This document shows, piece by piece, positions 20,949 through 30,158 of a DNA stretch of 36,373 nucleotides (position 1 is the stretch's first letter; each line of letters begins with the position of its first letter). The position numbers were made by a program, and so were the translations under genes. This DNA comes from Penium margaritaceum. Lineage: Eukaryota; Streptophyta; Zygnematophyceae; Desmidiales; Peniaceae. The stretch is taken from contig SZWC01009523.1 in NCBI GenBank assembly GCA_023375785.1, positions 1 to 36,373 of the forward strand, in the 5' to 3' direction. Under the pieces are notes generated by a model that was not told the origin of the DNA, did not search any database, and saw only the letters and a program-made list of their open reading frames with translations.

Positions 20949-21788
20949 GAGGCACTTGCACGGCCTGACGGGCAGCAGTGGGGCGAAGCGATAAAATCTG
21001 AACTTGTGTCCCTTGCTGAGAATGGCACTTGGGAGCTCGTGGACCAGCCTGAGGGGGTGAAGGTGATCAGCTCTAAGTGGGTGTTCAATGTCAAGCTCGC
21101 TAAGGACAGAAATGTGGAGAAGTACAAGGCGCGAATGGTGGCAAAGGGGTACGCTCAACGGAAAGGCGAACACTACAATGAAACGTTTGCGCCCGTCGCC
21201 AAGTTCACAAGCATCCAGACGATCCTTGTAGTGGCAGATGCAAAGGATATGGAGATCCACCAAATGGATGTCAAAATGGCATTCCTGAATGACATCATCG
21301 ACAAGGAGATCTAGCTAAAGGTGCAGGAGGGGGTGGATGCGCCGGAGGACAAGGTGTGTAAGCTATAGAAGGCCTTGTACGGGCTAAAACAAGCACCCAG
21401 GTGCTGGTACTAGCAGATTGACGGCTACATGGAGGAGCTCAGTTTCAAACACTGTGATTCAGACCAAAGCGTGTATTTGCGGCGCAGCAAGGAACTCCAT
21501 CAGATTGTCGCACTCTACGAGGACGATCTGATCATGTGTTCGTCAGATCTGGCGGCGTTGCAGCAGCTCAAGGAGCAGCTGAGCAACACATTTAAGATGA
21601 CGAATATGGGGGAGCTGGAGTACTACCTCGGGGTGAGCATCACGCGGAACCGGAGGGCGCACACGCTTGAACTAGGGCAAGCCAAATATGTGGCCGAGGT
21701 CCTGAAGTGGTACGACATGGAGGACTACAAACCAGTGGGCATCTTGGTCTCCACGAGCTGTGAGCTGAGTGCGGCGATGGCGCCATAA
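20949..21788 (+). pseudogene. Copia-2 reverse transcriptase
   Basis: The frame has SLAENGTWELVDQPEGVKVI, SKWVFNVKLAKDRNVEKYKA and AKGYAQRKGEHYNETFAPVA, then IHQMDVKMAFLNDIID. Three stops interrupt 21310-21415; after them KALYGLKQAPRCWY and, from 21429, the palm motif LYEDDLIMCSS. The usual YVDD is YEDD: both aspartates are kept but valine is replaced. LEYYLGVSITRNRR closes the domain. Stops such as that in WY.QID correspond to CAG in sister copies. Confidence 0.93.
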
Positions 21789-22225
21789 ACTAAAGAGGAG
21801 AAGGAGGACATAGCGGAGGTGCCCTACCAATCTGTGGTGGACAGCCTGATGTATGCCATGGTGGCAACTCGGCCGGACATGGCCTACGCGGTGGGCCAGG
21901 TGAGCAGGTACGTGGCCAATCTCGGGCCACTACACTAGACGGCAGTGAAGTGCAACCTCCGGTACTTGCAGGAAATGCGGTACGCGCGCCTGAAGTACGA
22001 TAGAAAGGGGAAGTCAGACCCCTTGCGGCTGCTCTGCTACACTCACGCAGACTACGCTAGCGATGTGGACAAGAGGAGGTCCACTTTTGGCTATGTGTTC
22101 TTCCTTGCAGGTGCAGCAGTCTCATGGTGCATTAGGAAGCAGGACTGCGTGGCCACCTCCACAGTGGAGGCGGGGTACATCGATCTGGCCGAGACGGTCA
22201 AGGAAGCGGTGTGGCTCATGACTCA
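21789..22225 (+). pseudogene. Copia-2 RNase H, truncated
   Basis: After TAA it continues with VPYQSVVDSLMYAMVATRPD and VGQVSRYVANLGPLH. A TAG then stands where Copia-1 has TGG, followed by LLCYTHADYASDVDKRRSTF, GAAVSWC and TVEAGYIDLAETVKEAVWLM. The YTDAD motif reads YTHAD, losing a catalytic aspartate. The domain stops at about 22220, lacking the TKHIDIRYH part, because the sequence changes into another element's integrase. Confidence 0.9.
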
Positions 22226-22725
22226 GGGCATTGAACACCACAAAACTTGCAGGGAGTGGCTCAAGACACATGGCATTGAATACCACAAACTACTCCCTAC
22301 TCAACTCAATGCAACGGCATAGCAAAGACGATGAACCAGACCCTCCTGGGCATGACATGGTGCATGCTCTTTGATGCCAAGCTGCCTCCTAGGTTCTGGG
22401 CTGAAGTAGCACGGACGGCTATCCATCTTGTGAACCTCACACCTACAGCAGCTCTGCAAAGGAGAGGTAAGAAGAAGCAGATACAACAGCTAAAGACGCC
22501 TCACGAAGCATGGTCAGGTAGGAAGCCGGGCGCCTCCCATCTCATGGTGTTTGGTTGCACCGGCTTTGCCAAGGTCCAGGCGGGTGAGGCCCGTAGAAAG
22601 CTTGATGTAAGAGCACGAAAGTGTATTTTCATCGGCTATGACACCATGCATAAAGCTTATAGACGGTGGGATTAAGGAGCTAAGAAGGTCATCCGCAGCA
22701 AAGACATCGATTTCCATGAAATTTC
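22226..22725 (+). pseudogene. Copia-3 integrase C-terminal part
   Basis: Reads CREWLKTHGIEYHK, then a damaged NGIAKTMNQTLLGM with lysine at the catalytic glutamate, LFDAKLPPRFWAEVARTAIH and LTPTAALQRRGKKK. It continues FGCTGFAKVQAGEARRKLD and KCIFIGYDTMHKAYRRWD, where a TAA at about 22673 ends the open frame; a decayed IRSKDIDFHE follows. A 45-base offset partial duplication (GGCATTGAA..ACCACAAA) lies right at the join with Copia-2. Confidence 0.9.
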
Positions 22726-23079
22726 TGTGAGTAAGGGAGAGCTTCTCGACCTTGAGAATGCTTCAAAACAAGGAGAGGGGCTCACACTTCTCGAGGAGGG
22801 AGATGAAGCACCAGCACAATGGCATGGACTAGGTACTACAACAAGGAGAGAAGTTGATGAAGACGACTCAGAGCCTCCGACTCCGAGCCTTACGTATCTG
22901 ATCCTCCAGACCGTTAGGAGGATGCCTCTACCATCATCAACAACAAAACAGACATCCAGCCTCTACATCAACATTAACAGCCAGCAGGTCCAAGAAGCAG
23001 GTCACGTCTCAAAGTTCCTCGGCAGCATTACAATGCAGATAGGGGTAAATGGACAGGCGTCAACTGTTTATTCCTAGTT

Positions 23080-23935
23080 CAAGAGGAGCCAACGTCTTTT
23101 GCAGAGGCACTCACGTGGCCTGATAAAACTGAGTGGGGTGAAGCAATTAGCAGTGAACTCAGCTCCATCGAGGAGAATTGGACATGGGTGCTGGTGGACA
23201 GAACTGTCGGCGCTCACGTTGTGGGATCCAAGTGGGTGCTGAAAGTAGAAAGGAAACAAGATGGCAAGATAGACAAGTACAAGGCATAGGTGGTAGCAAA
23301 GGGGTTCTCTTAATGACCTGGCACAGAGTATGATGAGACCTTTGCCCCCGTAGTGACGTTCGCCTCCATCTGTTCAATACTCGCCATTGCTGCTGCCGAG
23401 AAACTGAAGGTCCACCAGATGGATGTCAAGACAACATTTCTTTACGGAAAACTTGACAAGGAGGTACTGATGGAGATTCTGGAGGGGGTTGATGCTCCCG
23501 AGGGCACGATGTGCGGATTGGTGAAGGCGCTCTATGGGCTAAAACAAGCACCACAACTTTGGTACCAGGAGATGGATACATTCATGGCCAAGGACTCCTT
23601 CATGCACTACAAAAATGACCCCAGCATGTACATGCATGAGAGTGAAAAAGGGACTATGTTGGTCACCTTGCATGTTGATGACCTGATTCTATGCTATTCT
23701 TCAACGCAGCTGCTAAGAGATCTCAAGGGGCAGCTGAGTAGCAGATTTGAGATGGACATGGGTCCTCTTGACTCCTGTCTTGGAATTGCCATCAAGAGTG
23801 ATTGAGCAGCAGGTACCATCAGCCTGAACCAGACAAAGTACATCAAATTCATCCTCAAACAATATGACATGGCAGATTACAAGCCTGTCAGCACACCCAC
23901 GAGCTCAGAGTGCAAATTCTCCACCTCCATCTAAC
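23080..23935 (+). pseudogene. Copia-3 reverse transcriptase
   Basis: It begins in the stretch FLVQEEPTSFAEALTWPDKT-like and NWTWVLVDRTVGAHVVGSKW, with stops at about 23287 and 23312. From 23353 one frame reads TFASICSILAIAAAEKLKVH, QMDVKTTFLYGKLDKEVLME, VKALYGLKQAPQLWYQEMD, LHVDDLILCYSS and GPLDSCLGIAIKSD. The box is HVDD, so tyrosine is lost but both aspartates remain. A TGA at about 23803 is followed in frame by TISLNQTKYIKFILKQYDMA and KPVSTPTSSECKF. Confidence 0.93.
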
Positions 23936-24642
23936 GAAGCCGAGAAAAAATACATGGTGGGCATCCCACATCAGTGTGTAGCGGGCAGTTTGACTTATGC
24001 CATGGTCGCCACCCAACCAGATATAGCCCATGCTGTTGGGCATGTGAGCTGGTTTGTGGCCAATCCTGGTCCACTTCACTAGGTAGCGCATCATGCGCTA
24101 CCTTCAGAGGATGCGGCACGTGGGGCTCTTGTTTGGAGGCATTGCTGGATCGGCGCCACTCCGTCTCATGTGCTACACCAATGCTGATCGAGGAAAGAAT
24201 ATGGAAGACAGAAAATCTACCTCCGGATTTGTGTGAATGCTAAATAGAGGTGCAATCAGTTGTGCGGGTCGCAAATAGGAATGTGTCTCTCCGTCAACAA
24301 CTGAAGCTGAGTACACCGCCTTGGCTGAGGTGTGTAAAGAGATGCAATGGCTACAAGGCTTGCTATCTGAGATGAAGGGACCATAGGCAACAGCGACGGT
24401 CATCAAGATTGACAACATGAGCGCGATTGACATGTCCAAAAACCCAGTCCTGGCCAGGTGCACAAAGCACATCGAGATCCTCTACCACTTTGCTCAGTAC
24501 TTGGTCTACAAGCAGACAGTGGAGTTCGATTATGTCAGTACCAAGTTGAACCAGGCAGACATGCTTACCAAGCCACCGGACAAGGATCTCCACCAGACGG
24601 GCAGGCAAGGTATCGGCATAGTCAACGCAAGCAATGATGAAT
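23936..24642 (+). pseudogene. Copia-3 RNase H
   Basis: Contains IPHQCVAGSLTYAMVATQPD and VGHVSWFVANPGPLH, then a stop where Copia-1 has TGG, with a small deletion. RYLQRMRHVGLLFGGIAG and YTNADRGKNMEDRKSTSGF-like text follow with frameshifts. From 24417 it reads SAIDMSKNPVLARCTKHIEI and QADMLTKPPDKDLHQTGRQG. The end corresponds to the end of the Copia-1 RNase H. The LTR begins about 38 bases after the stop. Confidence 0.88.
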
Positions 24643-24679
24643 GATGATGGTTACTGACGCAAGGTGCAAGGTAGAGATC

Positions 24680-25333
24680 GGTTGAATGTCTTTGCCCCTT
24701 CTTCAGTTTTGTAGGACGGATCAGGAATGCTCTGCCCCTTGTGGAGGTATGACCCATGGATCCGTTGTGGTGTGAATCAACTATGCCCTGTCTCATGTGA
24801 GATATGATCCGTGAGTACACCATGTGGGTGAGTGGTTAACTTAGCCATTTTGTTGATTTGGCCAAGTGAGAGATTATGAGTTCGATCATGGCCCCATGCA
24901 CATCTTGTTTGTTATGGATGCTTTCAAGAAAGAAAGTCCATAGCTTCTTGGAAGCTACATGGTTGGTCTGTCACCTTGACACTAGGATGCTGATGTGTCA
25001 AGCCCACAGCGCAAGTGTATTGGTGATGTGGCTGGGTCAGGCTACTCCCCATGAATGTGATTTTGAGTTATAGGCCTGGACAGACAGCTATAAAATGACT
25101 TCTTTTGTATGCTTTTCAATTAACCCTTGCTTGATGCTCTCTTGTGTATTGACGACTTGAGCTCTTCTTGAGATGTAATGCTAAGGTGTTATTACTCTTG
25201 AAGGTGAAGTGTATGCCTGATTCAGTTTGAAGTGCATGACACATGTCAACAAAGGAAGTAGATGTTGAAACCTTTGTGAGCTTTTTCAGTTTTGCGGCTT
25301 CGCTGTCAGAGGTGGTTAGCTTAGTAGCTAACA
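24680..25333 (+). repeat. LTR shared by Copia-3 (as 3' LTR) and Copia-4 (as 5' LTR)
   Basis: 654 bases, aligned with 15122-15775 in inverse orientation. It follows directly after the end of Copia-3 pol and is followed two bases later by the primer site of Copia-4. A TATA-box candidate (TATAAAA) lies at 25089-25095, suitable for starting the element transcript. One LTR with internal regions on both sides is the product expected from recombination between LTRs of tandem copies or from integration of a one-LTR circle. Confidence 0.9.
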
Positions 25334-25335
25334 AA

Positions 25336-25350
25336 GGGTTATGGGCCCAC
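25336..25350 (+). promoter_or_regulatory. Copia-4 primer-binding site, half-tRNA type
   Basis: GGGTTATGGGCCCAC is the exact reverse complement of GTGGGCCCATAACCC, the anticodon arm of plant initiator tRNA-Met as I know it, including the CAT anticodon. It begins two bases after the LTR. It is not the usual tRNA 3' end (TGGTATCAGAGC). Priming from an internal half of this tRNA is established for Drosophila copia. Confidence 0.88.
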
Positions 25351-25639
25351 TCCTCTGGTCAGAGAAGTTTCACGCACGCAACCGCTAAAGTCACAAGCAG
25401 TGAGAGTGCCTTCGCTCTCACCCAAATTCTCTGTTTACAGGTCAATCATCAGCCGGAGGGGAATACAACACATCTGCGTCTTTCCACCTTGGGAGCTGAC
25501 ATCAGCCTAAATCAGCATGCATATTCTTGCAACGGCCAACGTGAATACGAGAAGCAGTTGCCTCTTCTCACCAGCAGCTTATAACGGCCTCAAAACACAG
25601 GTACATCGGCATCAACAACAGGTGCAACAGCTGTAGCAA

Positions 25640-26480
25640 TTGTAGTTGTAGGGATGGCAGGGACAGGGGAACCAGGAAGAGGATGCTGATCCTCAGGTTT
25701 GATGGAGAGGGGTTTGTGCTCTAGAAGTGGCAGTTTGAGATCATCATGGATGATAGAGATTTGCTAGGATACTTTGACGGAACTATCCCAGAACCAAAGG
25801 AAGAGGATGCTGACCTTGTTGCATGCATCAAGCTCAATAAGAAGGCTCTCATCATTCTTGTGTCCTCCATACAACCCTTTGTCCTTTCACACATCAGCGG
25901 TTCTACAATGGCAGCCGCGGCATATGCCAAACTTGGCACGATGTTTCATTCCTCCTTACTTGCCAACCGCCTCTTCATTCTACAAAACCTCATCAGCATG
26001 AGGCTTGGTGACGGGGAGGATGTCTCCGCCTTCATACAGAAGTTTGAAAAGCTCTTGCAACAAGCCACCGGCATGGAGTAGGACCTGAAATCCGATATGC
26101 AAGCCATGATTTTTCTCATGACGCTGCCAAAAAGTTGGGGCCCCATGATGACAGTGATTGGAGGGTGAACTGAAGATCAAGTTTCCTACACCACCATCTC
26201 TGAGTATGTACAGAATGAAGCCATGTGTCGTAGCAGCAGTGAAACAAACATGGCTTTCTTTGCCTCACAAAGCAGCAACACGTTCCGCAATACCACCTCC
26301 TCAAGGTACAAGGGAAGCAACAGCACTAGCAATAGTGGAAGGGTGCAAAGCGCCAAGGAAACTGCCATAACAGCGGCAAGGCTGGACACTGGGCTCAAGA
26401 GTGCCGTGGACCCAAGAGAGAGGGAAGAGGCGGGGATGAATGGTGAAGGGGAAATGGTGGGAAGGATCTCACAAGCTTGA
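25640..26480 (+). pseudogene. Copia-4 gag
   Basis: From 25746 one frame reads LLGYFDGTIPEPKEEDADLV, NKKALIILVSSIQPFVLSHI, AAAAYAKLGTMFHSSLLANR, LFILQNLISMRLGDGEDVSA and FIQKFEKLLQQATGME. This is the copia gag (UBN2-type) domain. After a TAG it continues LKSDMQAMIFLMTLPKSWGP, then EYVQNEAMCRSSSE. The zinc knuckle lies near 26360-26400 in another frame as CHNSGKAGHWAQEC, in which the second cysteine is serine. Confidence 0.88.
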
Positions 26481-26489
26481 TGGCTGAGT

Positions 26490-26900
26490 GAGCCTCTAAC
26501 AAAGGGAGGGCGATACTCAGGCCAGGAGCCTAAAGCCTTGACTCGGGCACAAACGAGTACACCACTTACGAGAAGAGAGACTTTAACTCTCTTGCTCCAT
26601 ACAACAAGAACTTCAGAGTCGCCAACGGCAAGGTTGAGATAGCTGAGGGGATTGGTGACAAGCTGGTCACAGTGGGTGTCAACAGTGGAGATTCCGACCT
26701 CAAGCTAGAGGGGGTGGTCTACTTTCCCTCCTTCACACCCAACTTGCTCTCCGTCTCTAAGATAAGTGACCGTGGCATGACAGTGGTCTTTACAGAGTAG
26801 GAAGCGGTGATAGTCCCTACCAAGGACATCAACATCGCCTACTCTGCCAAGAAGGTTGTCACACAGGTTCTTCGAGTTGATGGACTCTACGTCTTGCAGA
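26490..26900 (+). pseudogene. Copia-4 aspartic protease
   Basis: The text SLDSGTNEYTTYEKRDFNS near 26535 carries an intact DSG active site. It is followed by FRVANGKVEIAEGIGDK, LKLEGVVYFPSFTPNLLSVS and GMTVVFTE, the typical copia protease body. It would have processed gag-pol. Stops at about 26561 upstream (ILRPGA.SLD) and 26800 break the frame. It is the only copia protease in the window, besides that of Copia-5, with the DSG motif kept. Confidence 0.85.
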
Positions 26901-27643
26901 CCAAAACGACAACCTCAACGGCTAAATATCTTGGTCGAGAGTGATGATGAGGAGACCAGTGATGTAGATTCAAATGAGGAAGGACATGTTGGAGTAGGAG
27001 GAGCAATGCCAGCAGATGATTCCATAACAAAACCACAAGAAATTGCAACCACCGGGGCTGTTCATTCTATCCAGTGCACATCCTCCGAGAACTTAATGCA
27101 CAGGTGCTTTGGGCACGTGACTCATCACACATTGAACCTCATGGGAAAGCAGGAGCTAGTGGGTGCGATGGAGCTAGGTGATGAAGCGGAGGGAGCCGAG
27201 ATCGCGTGTGAGCCATGCCTTCAAGGCAAGGCAAAAAGGGAACCCTTCAAGTGTAATGGTACGCGTGCTGTCGCACCCCTTGACCTTGTCCACTCTGACC
27301 TGTGTAGTCCCTTTTGCAAACTGTCAAATGGAGGCAACGGATATTTCCTCACATGCATTGACAACAACATTTGCAAAGTTTGGATATACTTCGCAGAATG
27401 AAAAGTGAAGTGAAGGAGAATTTGCAGGCCTTTGTTGATATGGTTGAGCAACAGAGTAGGAAGAAAGTGAAGGCATTTAGGACAGACAATGGGAGAGAGT
27501 ACAAATCCTGTAGGGAGTGTCTCAAGTTGCAGGGCATTGAACACCAGAGAACTACCCCCTATTTACCTCAAAGCAATGGCGTAGCAGAGAAGATGAACCA
27601 GACCCTCCAGGGGTTGACAAGGTGCATGCTCTTTGACGCTAAG
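26901..27643 (+). pseudogene. Copia-4 integrase, truncated
   Basis: The open frame 26856-27401 has the acidic spacer, then LMHRCFGHVTHHTLNLMGKQ and CEPCLQGKAKREPFKC, so the H-H-C-C zinc site is complete. The core begins LVHSDLCSPF (first D) and reads GYFLTCIDNNICKVWIYF. After a frameshift near 27395 it continues from 27420 with KENLQAFVDMVEQQSRKKVK, TDNGREY (second D) and PQSNGVAEKMNQTLQG (glutamate kept). All three catalytic residues are present, unlike in Copia-2, -3 and -5. It ends abruptly after CMLFDAK. Confidence 0.92.
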
Positions 27644-28332
27644 GTGTTGTTCTTTTATGCCCCATGGCCACTGCTATGGATTAACGGAAAAGTTGGGCAT
27701 GCAGTGCTCCCTTGGAGTAAGTCTCGCAAACCTTGTTTATGGTGCAAGTCCAAGCGAGACACCAGAACTGTAGCGTAACGGATAGCATGTTAGACTTAGG
27801 GACAACAGGTCCTGCAATCGAGCCTTGATGTGCGCAGGAAGGTTTTTGACCTTCCTACGCAGGGGCAGTTTCTTAGACATTTCTCCATGCAAGAGGAGGA
27901 TGTGCCACTTGGCAGTCAGTGGATGTACCACTTGGCGAGTTGGTGAGGTGTTGTGGAGTGGCCACCCAAAAGTTTCGCTACCCACACACCTTAGATGCCA
28001 GGCCTAGGACTATATGTACCAAGCTCATTCCTCATTCTAATTACACAATCTGACCTTATATGCTCCTCAAAGAGTTGTCCAACTAAGGAACAATATAAAG
28101 AAGACACTGGTTGGTCTAAGCCCCAGGATTTAGTCTTTGACTAGCATCTCGTGCAAAATTGACCGAGTGTTACATGGACAAAGTTGCTGGCAAGTGATTT
28201 CCTGAGAGCTGCTCAGTGTGGAACCGTGATCCTGAGGGTGATATCTTCTCCTAGATGAAATGCTAGGAGCAGATGGCAGGTGCTATTGTATTGGCCTTGT
28301 TTTCTCGTCCATTTGCCTCAGGCTGGTTGACA
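27644..28332 (+). repeat. Probable Copia-5 5' LTR region, with SINE-like insert
   Basis: The end at 28332 (TTGACA) is fixed by the primer site two bases later. The start at TGTTGTTC, where Copia-4 integrase stops, is inferred from a TG dinucleotide and a length close to the 654-base LTRs. TATA-box candidates are near 28008 (CTATATG) and 28091 (ATATAAAG). The segment contains a tRNA-like stretch at 27771-27861. No second copy exists in the window to confirm the borders. Confidence 0.4.
27771..27861 (+). ncRNA. tRNA-Arg-like segment with hairpin, possible SINE head
   Basis: TAGCGTAACGGATAGC at 27771 resembles a tRNA A-box/D-arm, and GCAATCGAGCC at 27814-27824 resembles a B-box. The 43-base spacing fits RNA polymerase III promoters. 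The layout between them (TTAGACTTAGGGACAACAGG) resembles a tRNA-Arg-type anticodon arm. A 13-base stem with one mismatch and a five-base loop follows at 27831-27861 (TGCGCAGGAAGGT against ACCTTCCTACGCA). It is unlikely to be a working tRNA because the acceptor stem is missing. A tRNA-derived SINE is more likely. Confidence 0.45.
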
Positions 28333-28334
28333 AA

Positions 28335-28349
28335 GGGTTATGGGCCCAC
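28335..28349 (+). promoter_or_regulatory. Copia-5 primer-binding site, half-tRNA type
   Basis: GGGTTATGGGCCCAC, identical to the site of Copia-4 and likewise two bases after the LTR end. The LTR sequences of the two copies differ greatly, so the site is conserved while its surroundings are not, consistent with selection for the tRNA match. Confidence 0.88.
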
Positions 28350-28716
28350 ATAGACCAGTTGTAAGGCATGCTTCACTCAACTCTGGTACACTCTCTCCAG
28401 GTGCACACGTCAGCTCCATCAGCTCCATCTGCTTCATCAGCCCTAACGGCTGAACTTGCACCTATCACACAGGGACGAAGGAAAAGCTCTGCCCTTGGAG
28501 GCAAAACCCTTTGGTCCCAACCAGGACAAGCTCTACCCCTCGAGGCAAGATCCTGGATGTGCTAGTGTGATCTGTCTTCTCTGCTTATAGGTAAACATCG
28601 GCTGGAGGGGTAAGCAACGGAACTGCACCTTTAAACCGGTAGCAGACATCAGCTAACATCAGCCTACATCAGCCTCAACATAGCAGAGACGTAGATTGCT
28701 GAAAAGGGCAACTCAA

Positions 28717-29620
28717 ATGGCTGGCCCATCAGGAGCAGTGGGGGCTACCGCAGGGCAGTCATTGAATGCAACAGAGGTTGCCGCAGGGCAGTCCTCAAAC
28801 TCAATAGTGGCTACCATGGGGCAGACCACTGGAAAAACCGTGATTGCCACCGCACTGCCGCAAGGTCTTGGATCTTTGGGAGGAATCCCTGTCTTTGAGG
28901 GGAAATACTTCCCGCTCTGGAGATGGCAGTTCGAACTGGCAATGAAAGTGCGTGGATTCATCAAGCTTCTGAAAGGAGAGGAGCAAGTTCCCGCGGAATG
29001 CTCACCGGAGCATGAGACATGGACTGAATGAAATGATATTTTCATGTCACTCCATAGCAACGCGGTGGCCAAGAAGTGTGTTCCTGTCATTACGGGGTTC
29101 ACATTGGCTTTGGATGCTTATGCCAAGCTCAAGCGTGTGCACCAATCCACCTCCCTCGTAAACAGATTATTCATCGTACAACGACTGATCAGCATGCGGG
29201 TGAATGAGGGGGAATCAATCCCCGATTTCCTACAAGAGTTTGAAGGACTCCTTGGTGAGGCTCTCCAGATGAACTGGGACCTTGATGAAAACATGCAAGC
29301 CATGATCCTCCTCATGGCGCTACCAGAGACCTGGAGCCTAATGATCACTGTCATGGGCGGTTGGAAGGAGGATGACCTGACGTACACGACAGTTTCCGAG
29401 TACGTGCGAAACGAGGCCATGCACCACAGCAGAAGTGAGGCTAACTTCTCAGCCTATGCTGAATGCTACGGTGGCCGCGGGAGCAAAGGGTCAGTCTCTG
29501 GTCAGAAAGGCGGCAGCGAAGCGGTGGCGGCGGAGGCAACAATGGTGGCAAGGCTCTCAAGCAACAAGGCAACTGCCGCAACTGCGACAAACCTGGGCAC
29601 TGGGAAAGAGAGTGCAGGTC
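28717..29620 (+). pseudogene. Copia-5 gag
   Basis: An in-frame ATG at 28717 begins MAGPSGAVGATAGQ, with small alanine/glycine-rich repeats, then IPVFEGKYFPLWRWQFELAM and GFIKLLKGEEQVP, the copia gag N-terminus. A TGA at about 29029 (WTE then stop) interrupts. From 29044 it continues YAKLKRVHQSTSLVNRLFIV, QRLISMRVNEGES and LLMALPETWSLMITVMGGWK. A frameshift near 29460 moves it to the frame with CRNCDKPGHWEREC at 29574-29615, a perfect C-x2-C-x4-H-x4-C zinc knuckle. Confidence 0.9.
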
Positions 29621-29690
29621 GCCAAAGAAGGAAGACGGCGGAAGCAGTGGGCACAAAGGAAGAAAAAAAAGGGTCAAATAAGCCACCAAC

Positions 29691-30090
29691 ATGATGGCGC
29701 AAAGCACGCCTCCAACAAAGGGCGCGGCGCTGCTCAGGCCAGGAGCCTTTGGGCTCGACTCTGGCACTGATCACCACTCTAGCAACGACAAGGCTGGATT
29801 CATCTCCATCGCCCCCACTGATTGGCGGTTCAGATGTGCAAACAGTAGCATTGTGAATGCAAACGGTGTTGGATACAAGCTGGTGAACATCAATGTTAAT
29901 GGTGCGGAGAAGGATCTGCGGCTGCGTGACGTAGTCTACATGCCCTCCTTTGCGGCAAACCTCGTGTCCGTGTAAAAAATCACAGACAACGACATGACGG
30001 TGGTGTTCATGCAGAAGAAGGAAGTCATCGCCAGGAACGAGGACAGCAAGGTCCTCTACGCCAACAAAGATCTCGTGGCATAGGTCCCAC
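29691..30090 (+). pseudogene. Copia-5 aspartic protease
   Basis: The frame reads FGLDSGTDHHSSNDKAGFIS, with an intact DSG active site. Then come WRFRCANSSIVNANGVGYKL, RLRDVVYMPSFAANLVSV and a stop at 29973-29975. Past the stop it continues KITDNDMTVVFMQKKEVI and the end of the protease region. It would cleave the polyprotein. Confidence 0.88.
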
Positions 30091-30158
30091 GGGTTGACAG
30101 GCTTTACGTACTGCAGATAACCAGAGTAGAAATTTCAAAAGAATATGGTAATGCAGGT

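Larger units (their letters stand above)
17599..22225 (+). mobile_element. Ty1/copia retrotransposon (Copia-2), 3'-truncated
   Basis: Order: probable LTR, primer site (18319-18331), gag (18442 to about 19200), protease and integrase (19098 to about 20560), reverse transcriptase (about 20950-21790) and most of RNase H (to about 22220). Integrase before reverse transcriptase is diagnostic of copia. Its RNase H stops at KEAVWLM, and the next bases belong to the integrase of another copy, so the 3' end and LTR are lost. The internal region is notably GC-rich compared with 9-15 kb. Confidence 0.9.
22226..25333 (+). mobile_element. Ty1/copia fragment (Copia-3), 5'-truncated, with shared LTR
   Basis: Begins inside the integrase core and contains the integrase end (to about 22725), the linker (to about 23080), reverse transcriptase (23080 to about 23930), RNase H (about 23940-24642) and an LTR at 24680-25333. 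It is the closest relative of Copia-1. No primer site or gag precedes it; upstream is truncated Copia-2. Its LTR is at the same time the 5' LTR of Copia-4. Confidence 0.9.
24680..27643 (+). mobile_element. Ty1/copia fragment (Copia-4), 3'-truncated in integrase
   Basis: LTR, primer site (25336-25350), gag (about 25640-26480), protease (about 26490-26860) and integrase up to LFDAK at about 27642. The remaining integrase, reverse transcriptase and RNase H are absent. It breaks off within the same short integrase region where Copia-3 begins. The overlap between the two is about 130-150 bases and differs at roughly a fifth of positions by eye. Confidence 0.9.

Noticed and set aside
20561..21127. 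188-codon minus-strand frame inside Copia-2
   Set aside because: It lies opposite the clear copia linker and reverse transcriptase and has no domain of its own.
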